From JBDWFY01 sp965275915 (GTDB lineage Bacteria; Pseudomonadota; Alphaproteobacteria; Rhizobiales; Stappiaceae): a stretch of 64,000 bases of DNA. The position numbers were made by a program, and so were the translations under genes. The stretch is from contig CBDHYI010000007.1 in NCBI GenBank assembly GCA_965275915.1, positions 124,001-188,000 of the forward strand. The letters run 5' to 3'. This document shows positions 1-8,597 of this stretch, in pieces. Positions within the stretch are counted from its first letter, which is position 1; every line of letters starts with the position of its first letter. Below the pieces are notes generated by a model. That model saw only the letters and a program-made list of their open reading frames with translations. It did no database searches and was not told the DNA's origin.

Positions 1-711
1 GAACCCCGGCCGGTCATGCAGCAATTCGCTTCCGGCCAGGGTGAGCCCTCCGGCCGTCAATGCCTTGGCAAATCCTTCGAGCCTGAGCGACCCTGTTCCG
101 GGCGCCGAGGACAAGGCGCCCACATAGCCGATTTTGCGACGCCCCCTGCTCACCAGAAACCGCCCCATTTCAAAGCCGCTATCGAAGTGATTGAACCCCA
201 CCGACATATCAAGCGGACTGGTGTTGAGCTCCCAAATCTCAACCACGGGGCTGGAAGAGGCTTTCAACAGCTCGAGCGCAGCCGCGGTCCTTGTTCTGCC
301 GGACAGGATCACACCCGCCGGACGCCATGACAGCAGGCCACGCAACCACTTTTCTTCCGCTTCAGCGGAATGGTCATTGGCACCGATCATCGGCTGATAG
401 CCGTAGCGGGACAGAGTCCGGTCGATGCTTTCCAGCACTTCGCCGAAGAGACTACTGGTCAGACGGGGAACACAGATCCCGACCAACGTTGACGCTTTTT
501 CGGACCCAAATGCCGCTGCCAGCCGGTTTGGAACATAGCCGAGCCGCTCGACCTCCCGAATGACTTTCTGCCGTGTTTCCTCCGAAAATCCGCTTTTGTT
601 GTTCAGCACGCGCGAAGCCGTCATCTTGGATACGCCGGCAGCCCGGGCAACCTCGGCGAGGCTCGCCGAACCTCTCTTGGAAGTCGTATCTTTTGGCTGA
701 TTTCCAGTCAT
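1..711 (-). CDS. LacI-family transcriptional regulator (3' end outside window)
   Basis: Cytoplasmic DNA-binding repressor, probably of the divergent sugar ABC importer. Reverse-strand translation from the ATG at 711 gives 237 codons without a stop up to the window edge. Residues about 15-60 form the LacI helix-turn-helix and hinge (SLAEVARAAGVSKMTASRVL, then LGYVPNRLAAAFGSEKA), followed by a type 1 periplasmic-binding-like domain starting TLVGICVPRLTSSLFGEVLE. An in-frame ATG at 732 would add seven residues. The C-terminal effector-binding part is cut off, so the sugar cannot be judged. A perfect palindrome at 736-747 immediately upstream suggests autoregulation. Family assignment is firm; the regulated target is inferred from divergent placement. 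Confidence 0.93.
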   Translation of the reverse strand, partial: MTGNQPKDTTSKRGSASLAEVARAAGVSKMTASRVLNNKSGFSEETRQKVIREVERLGYVPNRLAAAFGSEKASTLVGICVPRLTSSLFGEVLESIDRTLSRYGYQPMIGANDHSAEAEEKWLRGLLSWRPAGVILSGRTRTAAALELLKASSSPVVEIWELNTSPLDMSVGFNHFDSGFEMGRFLVSRGRRKIGYVGALSSAPGTGSLRLEGFAKALTAGGLTLAGSELLHDRPGF

Positions 712-735
712 TTTGCGGTTCGGATCAATCATATA

Positions 736-747
736 GTTATCGATAAC
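736..747. promoter_or_regulatory. LacI-type operator 1
   Basis: Perfect 12-bp palindrome GTTATCGATAAC in the divergent region between the LacI-type regulator and the sugar ABC operon. It lies just upstream of a TTGACA box (757-762) and 25 bp from the regulator start. The central CG and the half-site GTTA match the general form of LacI-family operators. Confidence 0.7.
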
Positions 748-756
748 ATTTTTGTC

Positions 757-785
757 TTGACAGTCTTACCCTTTCCGACAATGCT
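757..785 (+). promoter_or_regulatory. Putative promoter of the sugar ABC operon
   Basis: A consensus -35 box TTGACA (757-762) is followed about 17 bp later by a weak -10 (around 779-785). The likely start falls next to the second palindrome at 794-805, so the promoter is bracketed by two operator-like sites, a repressible arrangement. Confidence 0.5.
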
Positions 786-793
786 TTGGCAAG

Positions 794-805
794 GTTACCG
801 GTAAC
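794..805. promoter_or_regulatory. LacI-type operator 2
   Basis: Perfect 12-bp palindrome GTTACCGGTAAC. It shares the GTTA-YCGR-TAAC pattern of the site at 736-747, with centres 58 bp apart. It overlaps the expected transcription start of the ABC operon and would block RNA polymerase when bound. Confidence 0.7.
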
Positions 806-932
806 GCAAGGAAATTGCGACCCTGTTTCCAAGGAAAAGTGTTTTGCCGGTCCGACTGATGGGGCGAGCATTTTTCGAAAAAGAACTATTGAGGAGCACG
901 CGAACGGCTGTTCTTCGGGAGGAGGAAAATCG

Positions 933-2462
933 ATGCGTCCGGATGCGGGTCTGTTTTTTGACAGCATCGTCAAATCGTTTGGCGGAACGCAAGCGTTGCG
1001 CGGCGTTTCCCTCCATGTGGCTCGAGGGGAAATCGTCGCCCTGCTGGGCGAAAACGGTGCCGGAAAGTCGACACTGATCAAGGTTCTGGGAGGCATCCAC
1101 AATTCCGACAGCGGCCGTGTCCTGATCGACGGTCACGAATACAGCCATGCACCGGGACGCGTGAACGAGCGGCAGGCCGTCGCCTTCATCCATCAGGACC
1201 TGGGCCTGATCGAATGGATGACCATTGCAGAAAACATCGCGCTCGCTGTGGGCTACTCCAAAAAACGGGGCCTTGTGGATTGGAACAAGGCGGAGCAGAC
1301 CGCGCGCGAAGCCTTAAGACATGTCGAATGCGAAATCGATCCGACCACCCGCATTTCCAGTCTGAGCAGAACCGAAAAGTCCTTGGTCGCCATCGCCCGC
1401 GCCCTCACGGTCGAATGCGATTTTCTGGTCCTCGATGAACCCACCGCCAGTCTGCCGGCGGATGAAGTCGAGCGTCTTTTTGCCGCCCTTCGCCCTTTGC
1501 GCGAAAAAGGCGTCGGGATGATTTACGTCTCCCATCGGCTTGATGAAATTTTCCGCATTGCGGACCGGGTCGCGGTGCTGCGGGACGGCGTTATGGTCGG
1601 CATGCGGGAAATAGAACATACCTCTCCGGAAGAACTGGTCAGCCTGATCGTCGGCCGCAAAACCCGCGATATCGAGCGCCCGGCGCAGACCGACGGTGCG
1701 GATATTCTGACGGTTACCGGACTGAAGACCGAACAGGTCGGTCCCGTCGACTTTTCAATCAGACGCGGTGAATTGGTCGGGCTCGTGGGCCTGCGCGGCG
1801 CAGGTCACGAGGATGTCGGACGAAGCTTGTTTGGCGAAAGCACCTTTACCGGTTCCATCATTCTGGACGGTAAAAAACCCGACCTTTCTTCTCCCCGAAA
1901 AGCGATGGAGGACGGTATCGGACTGGTTGCCCGTGACCGTGTCGTTGAATCCATCGCCCCGTCTTTGACCATTCGCGAAAATGCCTTCATCAATCCCGCT
2001 GTTGCCGGCCGCAAGATGCTGTCATTCATGTCCGCGCGGGAAGAGGATGGCAAAGCACAGGAACTGGGCACTTCATTGGGCCTCAGCCCGAACGATCCGA
2101 CGCTCGCCGTCGAAGCCCTTTCGGGCGGTAACCAGCAGAAGGTCGTTGTCGGCAGGTGGTTGTCGACCAACCGGAAACTGCTGATTGCCGAGGATCCGAC
2201 CGCGGGCGTTGACGTGGGCGCCAAAGCGGAGATCTACGCTTTGCTGTTTGATGCATTGTCATCGGGCATGGGCGTTCTGGTCGTCTCGACCGATTTTGAG
2301 GAAGTGGCCGCGATCTGTCATCGGGCCATCGTGTTCAGCCGCGGGCACGTCGTTGCGGAACTTTCGGGCGTTTCGCTGTCAACGGAGTCTCTTATCCAGT
2401 CCGCATCCGCCAGCGAGACCGGCGACCACATCGCGGGGGAAGTCAAAAATGCAGTCCATTGA
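933..2462 (+). CDS. Sugar ABC transporter ATP-binding protein (RbsA/MglA/XylG type)
   Basis: Energises uptake of a sugar or polyol at the inner membrane. The protein has two fused ABC ATPase halves, 509 aa, the usual length of this class. Half 1 has Walker A GENGAGKST, a loose signature (LSRTEKSLVAIARAL) and Walker B LVLDEPTASL. Half 2 has the degenerate Walker A typical of the class (GLVGLRGAGHEDVG), signature LSGGNQQKV and EDPTAGVDVGAK. The reading frame is open further upstream, but ATG 933 is preceded by a strong GGAGGAGG ribosome site and begins the conserved domain, so it is chosen. Overlaps the permease gene by 14 bp, showing one operon. Substrate not determinable here. Confidence 0.95.
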   Translation: MRPDAGLFFDSIVKSFGGTQALRGVSLHVARGEIVALLGENGAGKSTLIKVLGGIHNSDSGRVLIDGHEYSHAPGRVNERQAVAFIHQDLGLIEWMTIAENIALAVGYSKKRGLVDWNKAEQTAREALRHVECEIDPTTRISSLSRTEKSLVAIARALTVECDFLVLDEPTASLPADEVERLFAALRPLREKGVGMIYVSHRLDEIFRIADRVAVLRDGVMVGMREIEHTSPEELVSLIVGRKTRDIERPAQTDGADILTVTGLKTEQVGPVDFSIRRGELVGLVGLRGAGHEDVGRSLFGESTFTGSIILDGKKPDLSSPRKAMEDGIGLVARDRVVESIAPSLTIRENAFINPAVAGRKMLSFMSAREEDGKAQELGTSLGLSPNDPTLAVEALSGGNQQKVVVGRWLSTNRKLLIAEDPTAGVDVGAKAEIYALLFDALSSGMGVLVVSTDFEEVAAICHRAIVFSRGHVVAELSGVSLSTESLIQSASASETGDHIAGEVKNAVH

Positions 2463-3471
2463 ATCAAACGCTCTTGAACCGACCAAATCGGAATTGGCAC
2501 AGCTGTCGACCTTTAGCCGGATCATGCGCTGGGTTCCTGTTTACGGACTGGTGCTTCTGACGGTCTTTCTGATCATTCTGTTTTCGATCCTGCTGCCGGA
2601 TACATTTCCAACCGTATTGAATGTCCGCGCGATCCTTGCAGACAAGTCGATCATTGCTCTGTTGTCGCTTGGTGCGATGATACCGATGGTTGCCGGACGC
2701 ATCGATCTGACGGTCGGCTACGGCATTGTTTTGTGGCACATTCTTGCCATATCGATGCAGACGATGCTGGGCATGCCATGGCCGGTGGCGGTTCTTGTGG
2801 TGCTCATGCTGGGTGCAATGGTCGGCTTCATGAACGGCCTGCTGGTCGAAGTCGCAAAGATCGACAGCTTTATCGCCACATTGGGCACAGGCACGGTTCT
2901 TTATGCGCTCGCGCTGTGGCATACAGGCGGCCGACAGGTGGTCGGACAATTGCCGGACGGGTTCTACGCAATCAATGGCACGTTTGTGCTCGGTCTGCCG
3001 ATCACTGCCTTTTATGTCCTTCTGATTTCCATCGCGATGTGGCTGATTCTCGAATACACACCCATCGGCCGCTATCTCTATGCCATCGGCGCAAATCCGA
3101 GAGCGGCAGAACTCAACGGCATTCCCACCCGGAAATATGTTATCGGCGCCTTTGTCGCCTCCGGCCTCCTTACGGCACTGACCGGGGTCCTGCTGGCATC
3201 GAAACTGCGGATCGGCCAGGCAAGTGTCGGGCTTGAATATCTCCTGCCGGCCCTTGTCGGAGCGTTTCTGGGATCGACCACCATCAAGCCGGGACGGGTC
3301 AATGTCTGGGGCACGATCATAGGCGTCACCATCCTCGCCGTCGGAATTTCCGGCATCCAGCAGTTTGGCGGCTCCTTCTGGGTCGAACCGATGTTTAACG
3401 GCCTCACGCTTTTGATCGCCATTGGAATTGCCGGCTACGCACAACGCAAGAAAAGCGCAGCCAAACAGTAA
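2449..3471 (+). CDS. Sugar ABC transporter permease (RbsC/BPD_transp_2 family)
   Basis: Inner-membrane channel subunit working with the preceding ATPase and the following binding protein. 340 aa, about 8-10 hydrophobic segments, with family landmarks IPMVAGRIDLTVGYG, LLVEVAKIDSFIATLGTGTV and GANPRAAELNGIPTRKY, and a conserved end region with GAFLGSTTIKPGRVNVWGT. The ATG at 2449 lies inside the 3' end of the ATPase gene and fits the RbsC N-terminus. The frame is open further 5', but that part overlaps the ATPase and is not transporter-like. Expected to be co-regulated by the LacI-type repressor. Confidence 0.94.
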   Translation: MQSIESNALEPTKSELAQLSTFSRIMRWVPVYGLVLLTVFLIILFSILLPDTFPTVLNVRAILADKSIIALLSLGAMIPMVAGRIDLTVGYGIVLWHILAISMQTMLGMPWPVAVLVVLMLGAMVGFMNGLLVEVAKIDSFIATLGTGTVLYALALWHTGGRQVVGQLPDGFYAINGTFVLGLPITAFYVLLISIAMWLILEYTPIGRYLYAIGANPRAAELNGIPTRKYVIGAFVASGLLTALTGVLLASKLRIGQASVGLEYLLPALVGAFLGSTTIKPGRVNVWGTIIGVTILAVGISGIQQFGGSFWVEPMFNGLTLLIAIGIAGYAQRKKSAAKQ

Positions 3472-3496
3472 ACCTAGCTCCAAGGGAGGACGCACC

Positions 3497-4582
3497 ATGC
3501 TAAGGAGAACACTCATCTTGACCGCCTTGTCGCTGACGGTGGCCATGCCGGCGTTTGCAGATGCCATCAGCGACGCAAAGGCGCTTGTTGCCAAGCACGC
3601 CGGAAAAAAAGAGACGTGGGATGGGCCGACCAGCGGTCCCAAGGCCGCTGAGGGCAAAACCATTGTTGTTCTTGCAGGCGACATGAAGAACGGCGGTATT
3701 CTCGGTGTGACCAAGGGTGTCGAAGAAGCTGTTGCAGTCATCGGCTGGGATATCCGGGTTCTGGATGGCGCCGGATCAATCTCGGGCCGGACAGCGGCAT
3801 TCGGTCAGGCCCTGGCGCTCAAACCGGATGGTATTGTGATCAACGGATTCGATGCCGTCGAACAACAAGCCGCAATGGAACAAGCCGCTGAGGCCGGCAT
3901 CCCCATGGTGTCCTGGCACGCATCGCCTGAAATCGGACCGGACGAAAAAGCCGGGGTCTTTGCCAACGTGTCCACCGATCCGATGGCCGTCTCCGCTTCG
4001 GCCGCACAGTGGGCGTTTGCCGATGCAGACGGCAAGCCGGGCGTGGTGATCTTCACCGACTCGACCTATGCCATTGCCATCGCCAAAGCCGACCGGATGA
4101 AAGAGGAAATCGAAAAGCTCGGCGGGACGGTGCTTGAATATGTCGACACGCCGATTGCCGACACGTCAAACCGGATGCCGACGCTGACCACAGCCCTCCT
4201 GCAGCGTTACGGCGATAAATGGACACACAGCCTTGCAATCAACGACATCTATTTCGACTTCATGGGCCCTTCCCTTGCCGCAGCGGGGAAAAAGGGCACG
4301 GAGCGGCCGACAGCCGTTGCTGCCGGGGACGGATCGGAATCCGCTTATTGGCGTATCAGAAATGGCGATTACCAGGCAGTTACGGTCGCAGAGCCGCTGA
4401 ACCTTCAGGGCTGGCAACTGGTCGACGAACTCAATCGCGCTTTTGCCGGCGAGGCATGGTCGGGCTATACCTCACCGCTGCATGTGGTCACCTCCGAAAA
4501 TATTGCCTTTGACGGAGGTGAAAACAACATTTTCGATCCTGGCAACAACTATCGGGACGAATATCGAAAAATCTGGAAGTAA
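3497..4582 (+). CDS. Sugar ABC transporter substrate-binding protein
   Basis: Periplasmic receptor for the sugar importer, 361 aa. The N-terminus is a classic Sec signal peptide (MLRRTLILTALSLTVAMPAFA, cleavage after AFA expected). The mature part is a type 1 periplasmic-binding fold (Peripla_BP_4 type) with KTIVVLAGDMKNGGILGVTKG, LALKPDGIVINGFD and MPTLTTALLQRYGD. ATG 3497 has a GGGAGG ribosome site and follows the permease stop by 25 bp. A good terminator follows, so this is the last gene of the operon. It resembles pentose/unknown-sugar receptors more than arabinose- or galactose-binding proteins, but no ligand is claimed. Confidence 0.94.
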   Translation: MLRRTLILTALSLTVAMPAFADAISDAKALVAKHAGKKETWDGPTSGPKAAEGKTIVVLAGDMKNGGILGVTKGVEEAVAVIGWDIRVLDGAGSISGRTAAFGQALALKPDGIVINGFDAVEQQAAMEQAAEAGIPMVSWHASPEIGPDEKAGVFANVSTDPMAVSASAAQWAFADADGKPGVVIFTDSTYAIAIAKADRMKEEIEKLGGTVLEYVDTPIADTSNRMPTLTTALLQRYGDKWTHSLAINDIYFDFMGPSLAAAGKKGTERPTAVAAGDGSESAYWRIRNGDYQAVTVAEPLNLQGWQLVDELNRAFAGEAWSGYTSPLHVVTSENIAFDGGENNIFDPGNNYRDEYRKIWK

Positions 4583-4606
4583 CAGACCGTCTTCTGAAAG
4601 AACCTG

Positions 4607-4636
4607 CGACCGGGCTCTGCCCGGTCGTTTGTTTTT
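4607..4636 (+). terminator. Rho-independent terminator of the sugar ABC operon
   Basis: Nine-bp perfect stem CGACCGGGC / GCCCGGTCG with TCT loop, followed by TTTGTTTTT. It lies 25 bp after the binding-protein stop. Confidence 0.92.
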
Positions 4637-4777
4637 GCCAGCCCGTCTGCAGATCCATTTGGCCCCTTGTGGCATTGCCCAAATTTTGGCTGTTATCCGC
4701 AGTCAATCTGTTTTACATCATCTGAGGGATCTTAGGGTGGTGTGCATTCTCCCGGAAAGGCCATAAAGGGACATATT

Positions 4778-5671
4778 TTGAAGCTGACATTTCGCTTCCC
4801 GGACAACCTGGCCATATTGAAAATAGCGATTCTGATCGCCCTGATTGCCGGCGCGCGCCCGGGCTTTGCGCAAAATACCGAAGATCCAACCACCAGTTCT
4901 TCGATCACTCAGACACTTGCTGTGCCCAATTTCTGGGATCCTCGCAACACGGCCACAAAGCCCAATCTTGAGATCACCGAACTGCGCTTCCTTGCAAGTG
5001 ATGATTTTCCCCCCTTCAGCTTTCGCGACAGCGGCGGCAATCTGGCAGGATTCAATATCGATATCAGCCGGGCGCTTTGTCTTGAGCTTGAACTGTCCTG
5101 TTCGCTCCGGATCAAAGACTTTTCGGCCCTGGAAAAAGCGCTGATCGACGATGAGGGCGACGCAATTATCGCCGGACTGGCGATCAACGAGCGAAATCGC
5201 CGAAATCTTCTGTTCACCGATCCTTATCTGCGGGTGCCCGGCCGGTTTGTGGTCCGGACCGATTTTGAAGACGAGCCAATACCGGAAACCATGAACGGCC
5301 GAGCGATCTCCGTGATCAAAGGTACAGCGCATGAGGCCTATTTGAAGCGGTTTTTCGTCGACAGCGAAATCGCAACATTTGATACGGCCGACGATGCCCG
5401 GTCCGCACTTCGGGACGGCGCGGTCGACGCGCACTTTGCCGATGCGCTGTCGCTCAATTTCTGGCTCTATAGCGAAAACGCAGCCAACTGCTGTGTCTTC
5501 AAGGGTGGTGCCTGGGACAATCGCGACTTCTTCGGCCCCGGCTATTCGATAGCCCTGCCGGTGGAAGAGACGGAGCTGGCGCAGGCAATCAACTATGCTT
5601 TCCGGCGGATTTACGAAAAAGGCATCTATCGGGAACTGTATTTCAGATATTTCCCGGCCGGCCTTTATTAA
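4778..5671 (+). CDS. Extracellular solute-binding protein, family 3
   Basis: Periplasmic binding protein of the amino-acid (PAAT) type, 297 aa from TTG 4778, which has AAAGGGA six bases upstream; a GTG at 4742 would give 12 more residues. A hydrophobic export signal (IAILIALIAGARPGFA) is followed by the family 3 fold: DDFPPFSFRD, GFNIDISRALCLELEL, NERNRRNLLFTDPYLRVPGRFV, and a hinge-to-end region with AINYAFRRIYEKGIYRELYFRYF. No permease or ATPase gene is adjacent, so it is either an orphan receptor or a sensor-type protein. A CC pair (AANCCVF) near the C-terminus is unusual. The gene ends 28 bp before a mobile element. Confidence 0.85.
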   Translation: MKLTFRFPDNLAILKIAILIALIAGARPGFAQNTEDPTTSSSITQTLAVPNFWDPRNTATKPNLEITELRFLASDDFPPFSFRDSGGNLAGFNIDISRALCLELELSCSLRIKDFSALEKALIDDEGDAIIAGLAINERNRRNLLFTDPYLRVPGRFVVRTDFEDEPIPETMNGRAISVIKGTAHEAYLKRFFVDSEIATFDTADDARSALRDGAVDAHFADALSLNFWLYSENAANCCVFKGGAWDNRDFFGPGYSIALPVEETELAQAINYAFRRIYEKGIYRELYFRYFPAGLY

Positions 5672-5717
5672 CCGCCCGTCTTTGTGCCCTGTAATACCTA
5701 GGGTATGGCTCCATAAA

Positions 5718-7258
5718 AAGTCGACCGTGATTTATGCGTTTCCTGGGTCTGTCTGCGTGTTTACGCTGATCGCAAACGTCGACCAGATTTGGATCAAAAG
5801 AAGGCTGATCCAGTTGAGGATGAGGCGGAAGTTGTATCCTGCGGCTGCGAGGATCGGATTTGCGGCATCACCCGTTGTGTGAGCCAGGTAGTTTCGGCCC
5901 ATCCGGTGATCTTTTTTGATATGCCCGATGACCGGTTCAACGGCCGACCGTCGTCGCATCTGCTTCTTGATGGCGGGTGTGACCCGGCGTTTCTGTCCGG
6001 CGGTGAAGACCCGGAACTTGTGGCTGTCCGGCGCGTTGTGGCCTCGATAACCGGCATCGGCCAGAATGCGTTTCAGGGTGCCACCGGTCAGGGCCTCGAT
6101 TTCCGGGATGATGGTTTGCAGGGTGTGGCCGTCATAGGGGTTTCCGGGCAGCGCCTTGGCATGAAGCACGAACTGTCCACCCTTTGAGCGATTTAGCGTT
6201 GTGGCGACCGAGGTTTTGACGCCAAACTCATAGGGCTTGTGGGCTTTGCCCTTGCCGATACATTCAACCTCCGGCGCATGCAGCGAATAGATCTTCGGCA
6301 AGGGATCGCGCCGCTTCTGGGTCATCACCCGTTCTGCCAGCCACAACGGCCGCAGGAAGGCGGCTTCAAGGTCCGGGTTGCCTTTTGTCTTGCGGCGAAT
6401 GTCGGAAACGGTCCGGCGCAGGAAGGTCTTGAGTTTTCTCAAGCGCTTGCCTGCACGTTTGAACTGTTTGGCATGGGCATAGCGTTGATGGGCGATCAGT
6501 TCGGCCTTGCCGACACGGACATAGCTCTGGCGCAGTTTAATGCCTGCCGCCTTGGCCTGGTTGACCAGTCGCTCCCGTGCCCGGTGGATCAACTTGGCAT
6601 CGGTCGGAAAGGCGGTATTTTTCTCCTGCACCGTGGTGTCGACAATCGCCTGGGCGAAGTCCTGCGGCCTCGTCGCCCGCAGTTTGACGGACACAGCCAG
6701 GCTTTCCTCAAGCAGGGCCTGAAGCTTTTCCTCACCCATGCGCTGGCGCCATCGCGTCATTGATGACCGGTCGAACGGCAAGTCGTGGCGGAAGAATTCC
6801 TCCCCGCAGAAATATTGATAATACGGATTCTCCACCCAGCGGGCGCACAGTTCCTCGTCGGACAGGTTGTCGGTGTATTTGAGGATCGCCAGTCCAGCCA
6901 TCAGCCGTGTCGGCAGGGCTGGATGGCCGAGTTTGTCGGAATAGGCCGGGCCGCATTTATCGGCGAGAAGCTCCCAGTCGATGACCCGCGCAAGAACCGC
7001 TTTCGGATGCTTCATGTCGAGGATTTGATCCAGCCTGGCTCGGAAAAGATCCCGCTGCCCTGTTTCCACCGGTTCCTTTGGCTTCATGACCGATTCACCC
7101 CAAAAAAACGTCCGACAAAGCGAGTGAATCACGCAGGAAAGACGATGTAAAGTTGCAAGGAAACAAGCCTATTTCCTGCTAAAACATGCGAAATCGAATA
7201 CTTGAGAACGCCAAATTCCCGTGCGAAGGCAGTCGCTTAGGAATACTTCACGGACGAC
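5718..7258 (-). mobile_element. IS5-like insertion sequence inside copy A
   Basis: About 1,541 bp carrying one transposase gene. Imperfect terminal inverted repeats begin AGTCG(A/T)CCGTGA at both ends. It is flanked by a 4-bp direct repeat TAAA (5714-5717 and 7259-7262). Removing the insert plus one TAAA restores an uninterrupted 379-bp repeat. One base of ambiguity remains at each end because of a run of A. Confidence 0.85.
5732..7087 (-). CDS. IS5/IS1182-type DDE transposase
   Basis: 451-aa transposase that would cut and move the surrounding insertion sequence. The N-terminal region matches the DUF772/InsH-type domain (DLFRARLDQILDMKHPKAVL, PYYQYFCGEEFF, RSSMTRWRQRMGEEKLQALL). Candidate catalytic acids are in IVDTTVQEKN, ILADAGYRGH and RSAVEPVIGHIKKDHRMGRN, a DDE order. 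The ATG at 7087 has GGGGTGA upstream; an upstream start at 7132 adds 15 residues with no relatives expected. The frame is intact, so the element may be active. The exact ISfinder subgroup was not determined. Confidence 0.9.
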   Translation of the reverse strand: MKPKEPVETGQRDLFRARLDQILDMKHPKAVLARVIDWELLADKCGPAYSDKLGHPALPTRLMAGLAILKYTDNLSDEELCARWVENPYYQYFCGEEFFRHDLPFDRSSMTRWRQRMGEEKLQALLEESLAVSVKLRATRPQDFAQAIVDTTVQEKNTAFPTDAKLIHRARERLVNQAKAAGIKLRQSYVRVGKAELIAHQRYAHAKQFKRAGKRLRKLKTFLRRTVSDIRRKTKGNPDLEAAFLRPLWLAERVMTQKRRDPLPKIYSLHAPEVECIGKGKAHKPYEFGVKTSVATTLNRSKGGQFVLHAKALPGNPYDGHTLQTIIPEIEALTGGTLKRILADAGYRGHNAPDSHKFRVFTAGQKRRVTPAIKKQMRRRSAVEPVIGHIKKDHRMGRNYLAHTTGDAANPILAAAGYNFRLILNWISLLLIQIWSTFAISVNTQTDPGNA

Positions 7259-7623
7259 TAAATATACTTGAAATGGTATGAGCCGATTTGTTCGGATCGT
7301 GCTGTTTGAATGCGGGGCGCATGTTCGAAGGAAACCATCCGGTTTTCGAGAACGTGCAACGCTGTAGCCGGACCAATCGGCCATATCCCAAGGGACGGAC
7401 AAACGGCTTCAATCTGCTGCGTCAGGCTGTTCAACCGGCCATTTAGAGCAATTCTCGCGATCCTTGGATCGCGTGAAATGCTCCAGACATTTGTTTAGCG
7501 CGTATCCTTGTCGCAAAGGTCATCCGACCTTTACGGGATACGCTATAACCCGCTTTTCACACCCTTCCTTCCAGCTTTTTGCCGTTTGATCCGCCATTTC
7601 AAGTATATTTATGGGTCCATACC

Positions 7624-8469
7624 CTAACGCTCGGCGGGCTCTCCCTCAACGCGATCGGCTGTCGGTTCCCGGCGGCTGTCCGGTATGGAGCGAAACGGAA
7701 TGCCAAGGCTGAAAATAAGTCTTTCCGCTTTATCGCCCTCAATATGCCTAAGACCGATTTTCATCTTGTCATGCCCGTCGCGGGGCTGAGCGGTATAGGT
7801 GCCGAACAGACGGTCCCAGATCGAGAGGCTGAATCCATAATTGGAATCCGTTTCGGTCACGCGCTGGGAGTGATGAACCCGATGCATATCAGGCGTCACA
7901 AGCAACAGCCGCACGAGCCGTTCTACCGGTGCCGGCAGCCGGATGTTGGTATGGTTGAACAGGGCGCCGCCATTTAAGACGATCTCGAAAATCAACACGG
8001 CGGCCGGCGGCGCACCCAGCGCAATGATCAGCAGGGTCTTCCAGCCCATCGACAGAAGAATCTCAATCGGATGAAAACGAATTGCGGTTGTGACATCCAT
8101 ATCCGGATCGGCATGATGAACCCGGTGGATCCGCCACAGAAAAGGAATCTTGTGGGACAAGACGTGCGTGAACCAGATCGACCAGTCGAGCACAAAAAAC
8201 GATATGACCCCTGCCAGCCACAGGGGAATGTCGATCCAGTTGAAAAGCCCAATCGACTGCTGGCCGGCCCAATAGGCTATGCCGACGCCGCCCAGCGGGA
8301 ACACGATCCGGACCAGGATGCTATCAAGAGCGACCAACGACCAGCTGGTAAACCAGCGGTTTTTGCGGCCATAACGGAGCGGGCGGCCCGGCGCAAATAT
8401 CTCGTAAAGGGCCATTGCAGCAAAAATGCCGAAGAAAAAAGCCAGCCGGGTAACGTGGACGGATTCCAA
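7624..8469 (-). CDS. Fatty acid hydroxylase / sterol desaturase family membrane protein
   Basis: Di-iron membrane oxygenase, 281 aa from TTG 8469, which has AGAAGGG upstream; the frame is open 20 codons further. Four or more membrane segments carry the histidine clusters of the family: HVLSHKIPFLWRIHRVHH, FNHTNIRLP and DMHRVHHSQ. It would hydroxylate or desaturate a lipid or carotenoid-like substrate, which cannot be specified. The stop codon TAG is built from the TA target and the terminal G of the adjacent repeat, so the native C-terminus may have been slightly changed. Divergent from the alpha/beta hydrolase gene with a 128-bp gap. Confidence 0.88.
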   Translation of the reverse strand: MESVHVTRLAFFFGIFAAMALYEIFAPGRPLRYGRKNRWFTSWSLVALDSILVRIVFPLGGVGIAYWAGQQSIGLFNWIDIPLWLAGVISFFVLDWSIWFTHVLSHKIPFLWRIHRVHHADPDMDVTTAIRFHPIEILLSMGWKTLLIIALGAPPAAVLIFEIVLNGGALFNHTNIRLPAPVERLVRLLLVTPDMHRVHHSQRVTETDSNYGFSLSIWDRLFGTYTAQPRDGHDKMKIGLRHIEGDKAERLIFSLGIPFRSIPDSRREPTADRVEGEPAER

Positions 8470-8597
8470 ATGTCTTGCCCTTCTGCGATGCCGGTTCAAT
8501 CGTCGGTGACAATTGGCCCTGCCCCGCAAAACAATTGCGTTGATAATGACATATCTACACCTGATATCGTATCGGGCAATATAAAGAGGGCGTGATC

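Larger units (their letters stand above)
5701..7624. mobile_element. Miniature inverted-repeat element, copy A, split by an IS
   Basis: Left part 5701-5717 and right part 7263-7624 together make 379 bp, the same length as the intact copy at 28183-28561, with which they align end to end. The ends are inverted repeats of the form GGGTRTGGACYCATAAATG, flanked by TA (5699-5700 and 7625-7626). It lies between the convergent solute-binding protein gene and hydroxylase gene. The right half contains a CGCGATCC-TT-GGATCGCG hairpin and a long imperfect hairpin around an AAAGGT/ACCTTT stem. It has no transposase of its own. Confidence 0.85.

Noticed and set aside
2464..3741. 425-aa minus-strand frame over the permease gene
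   Set aside because: It is the antisense of the clear ABC permease and binding-protein genes, with composition typical of shadow frames.
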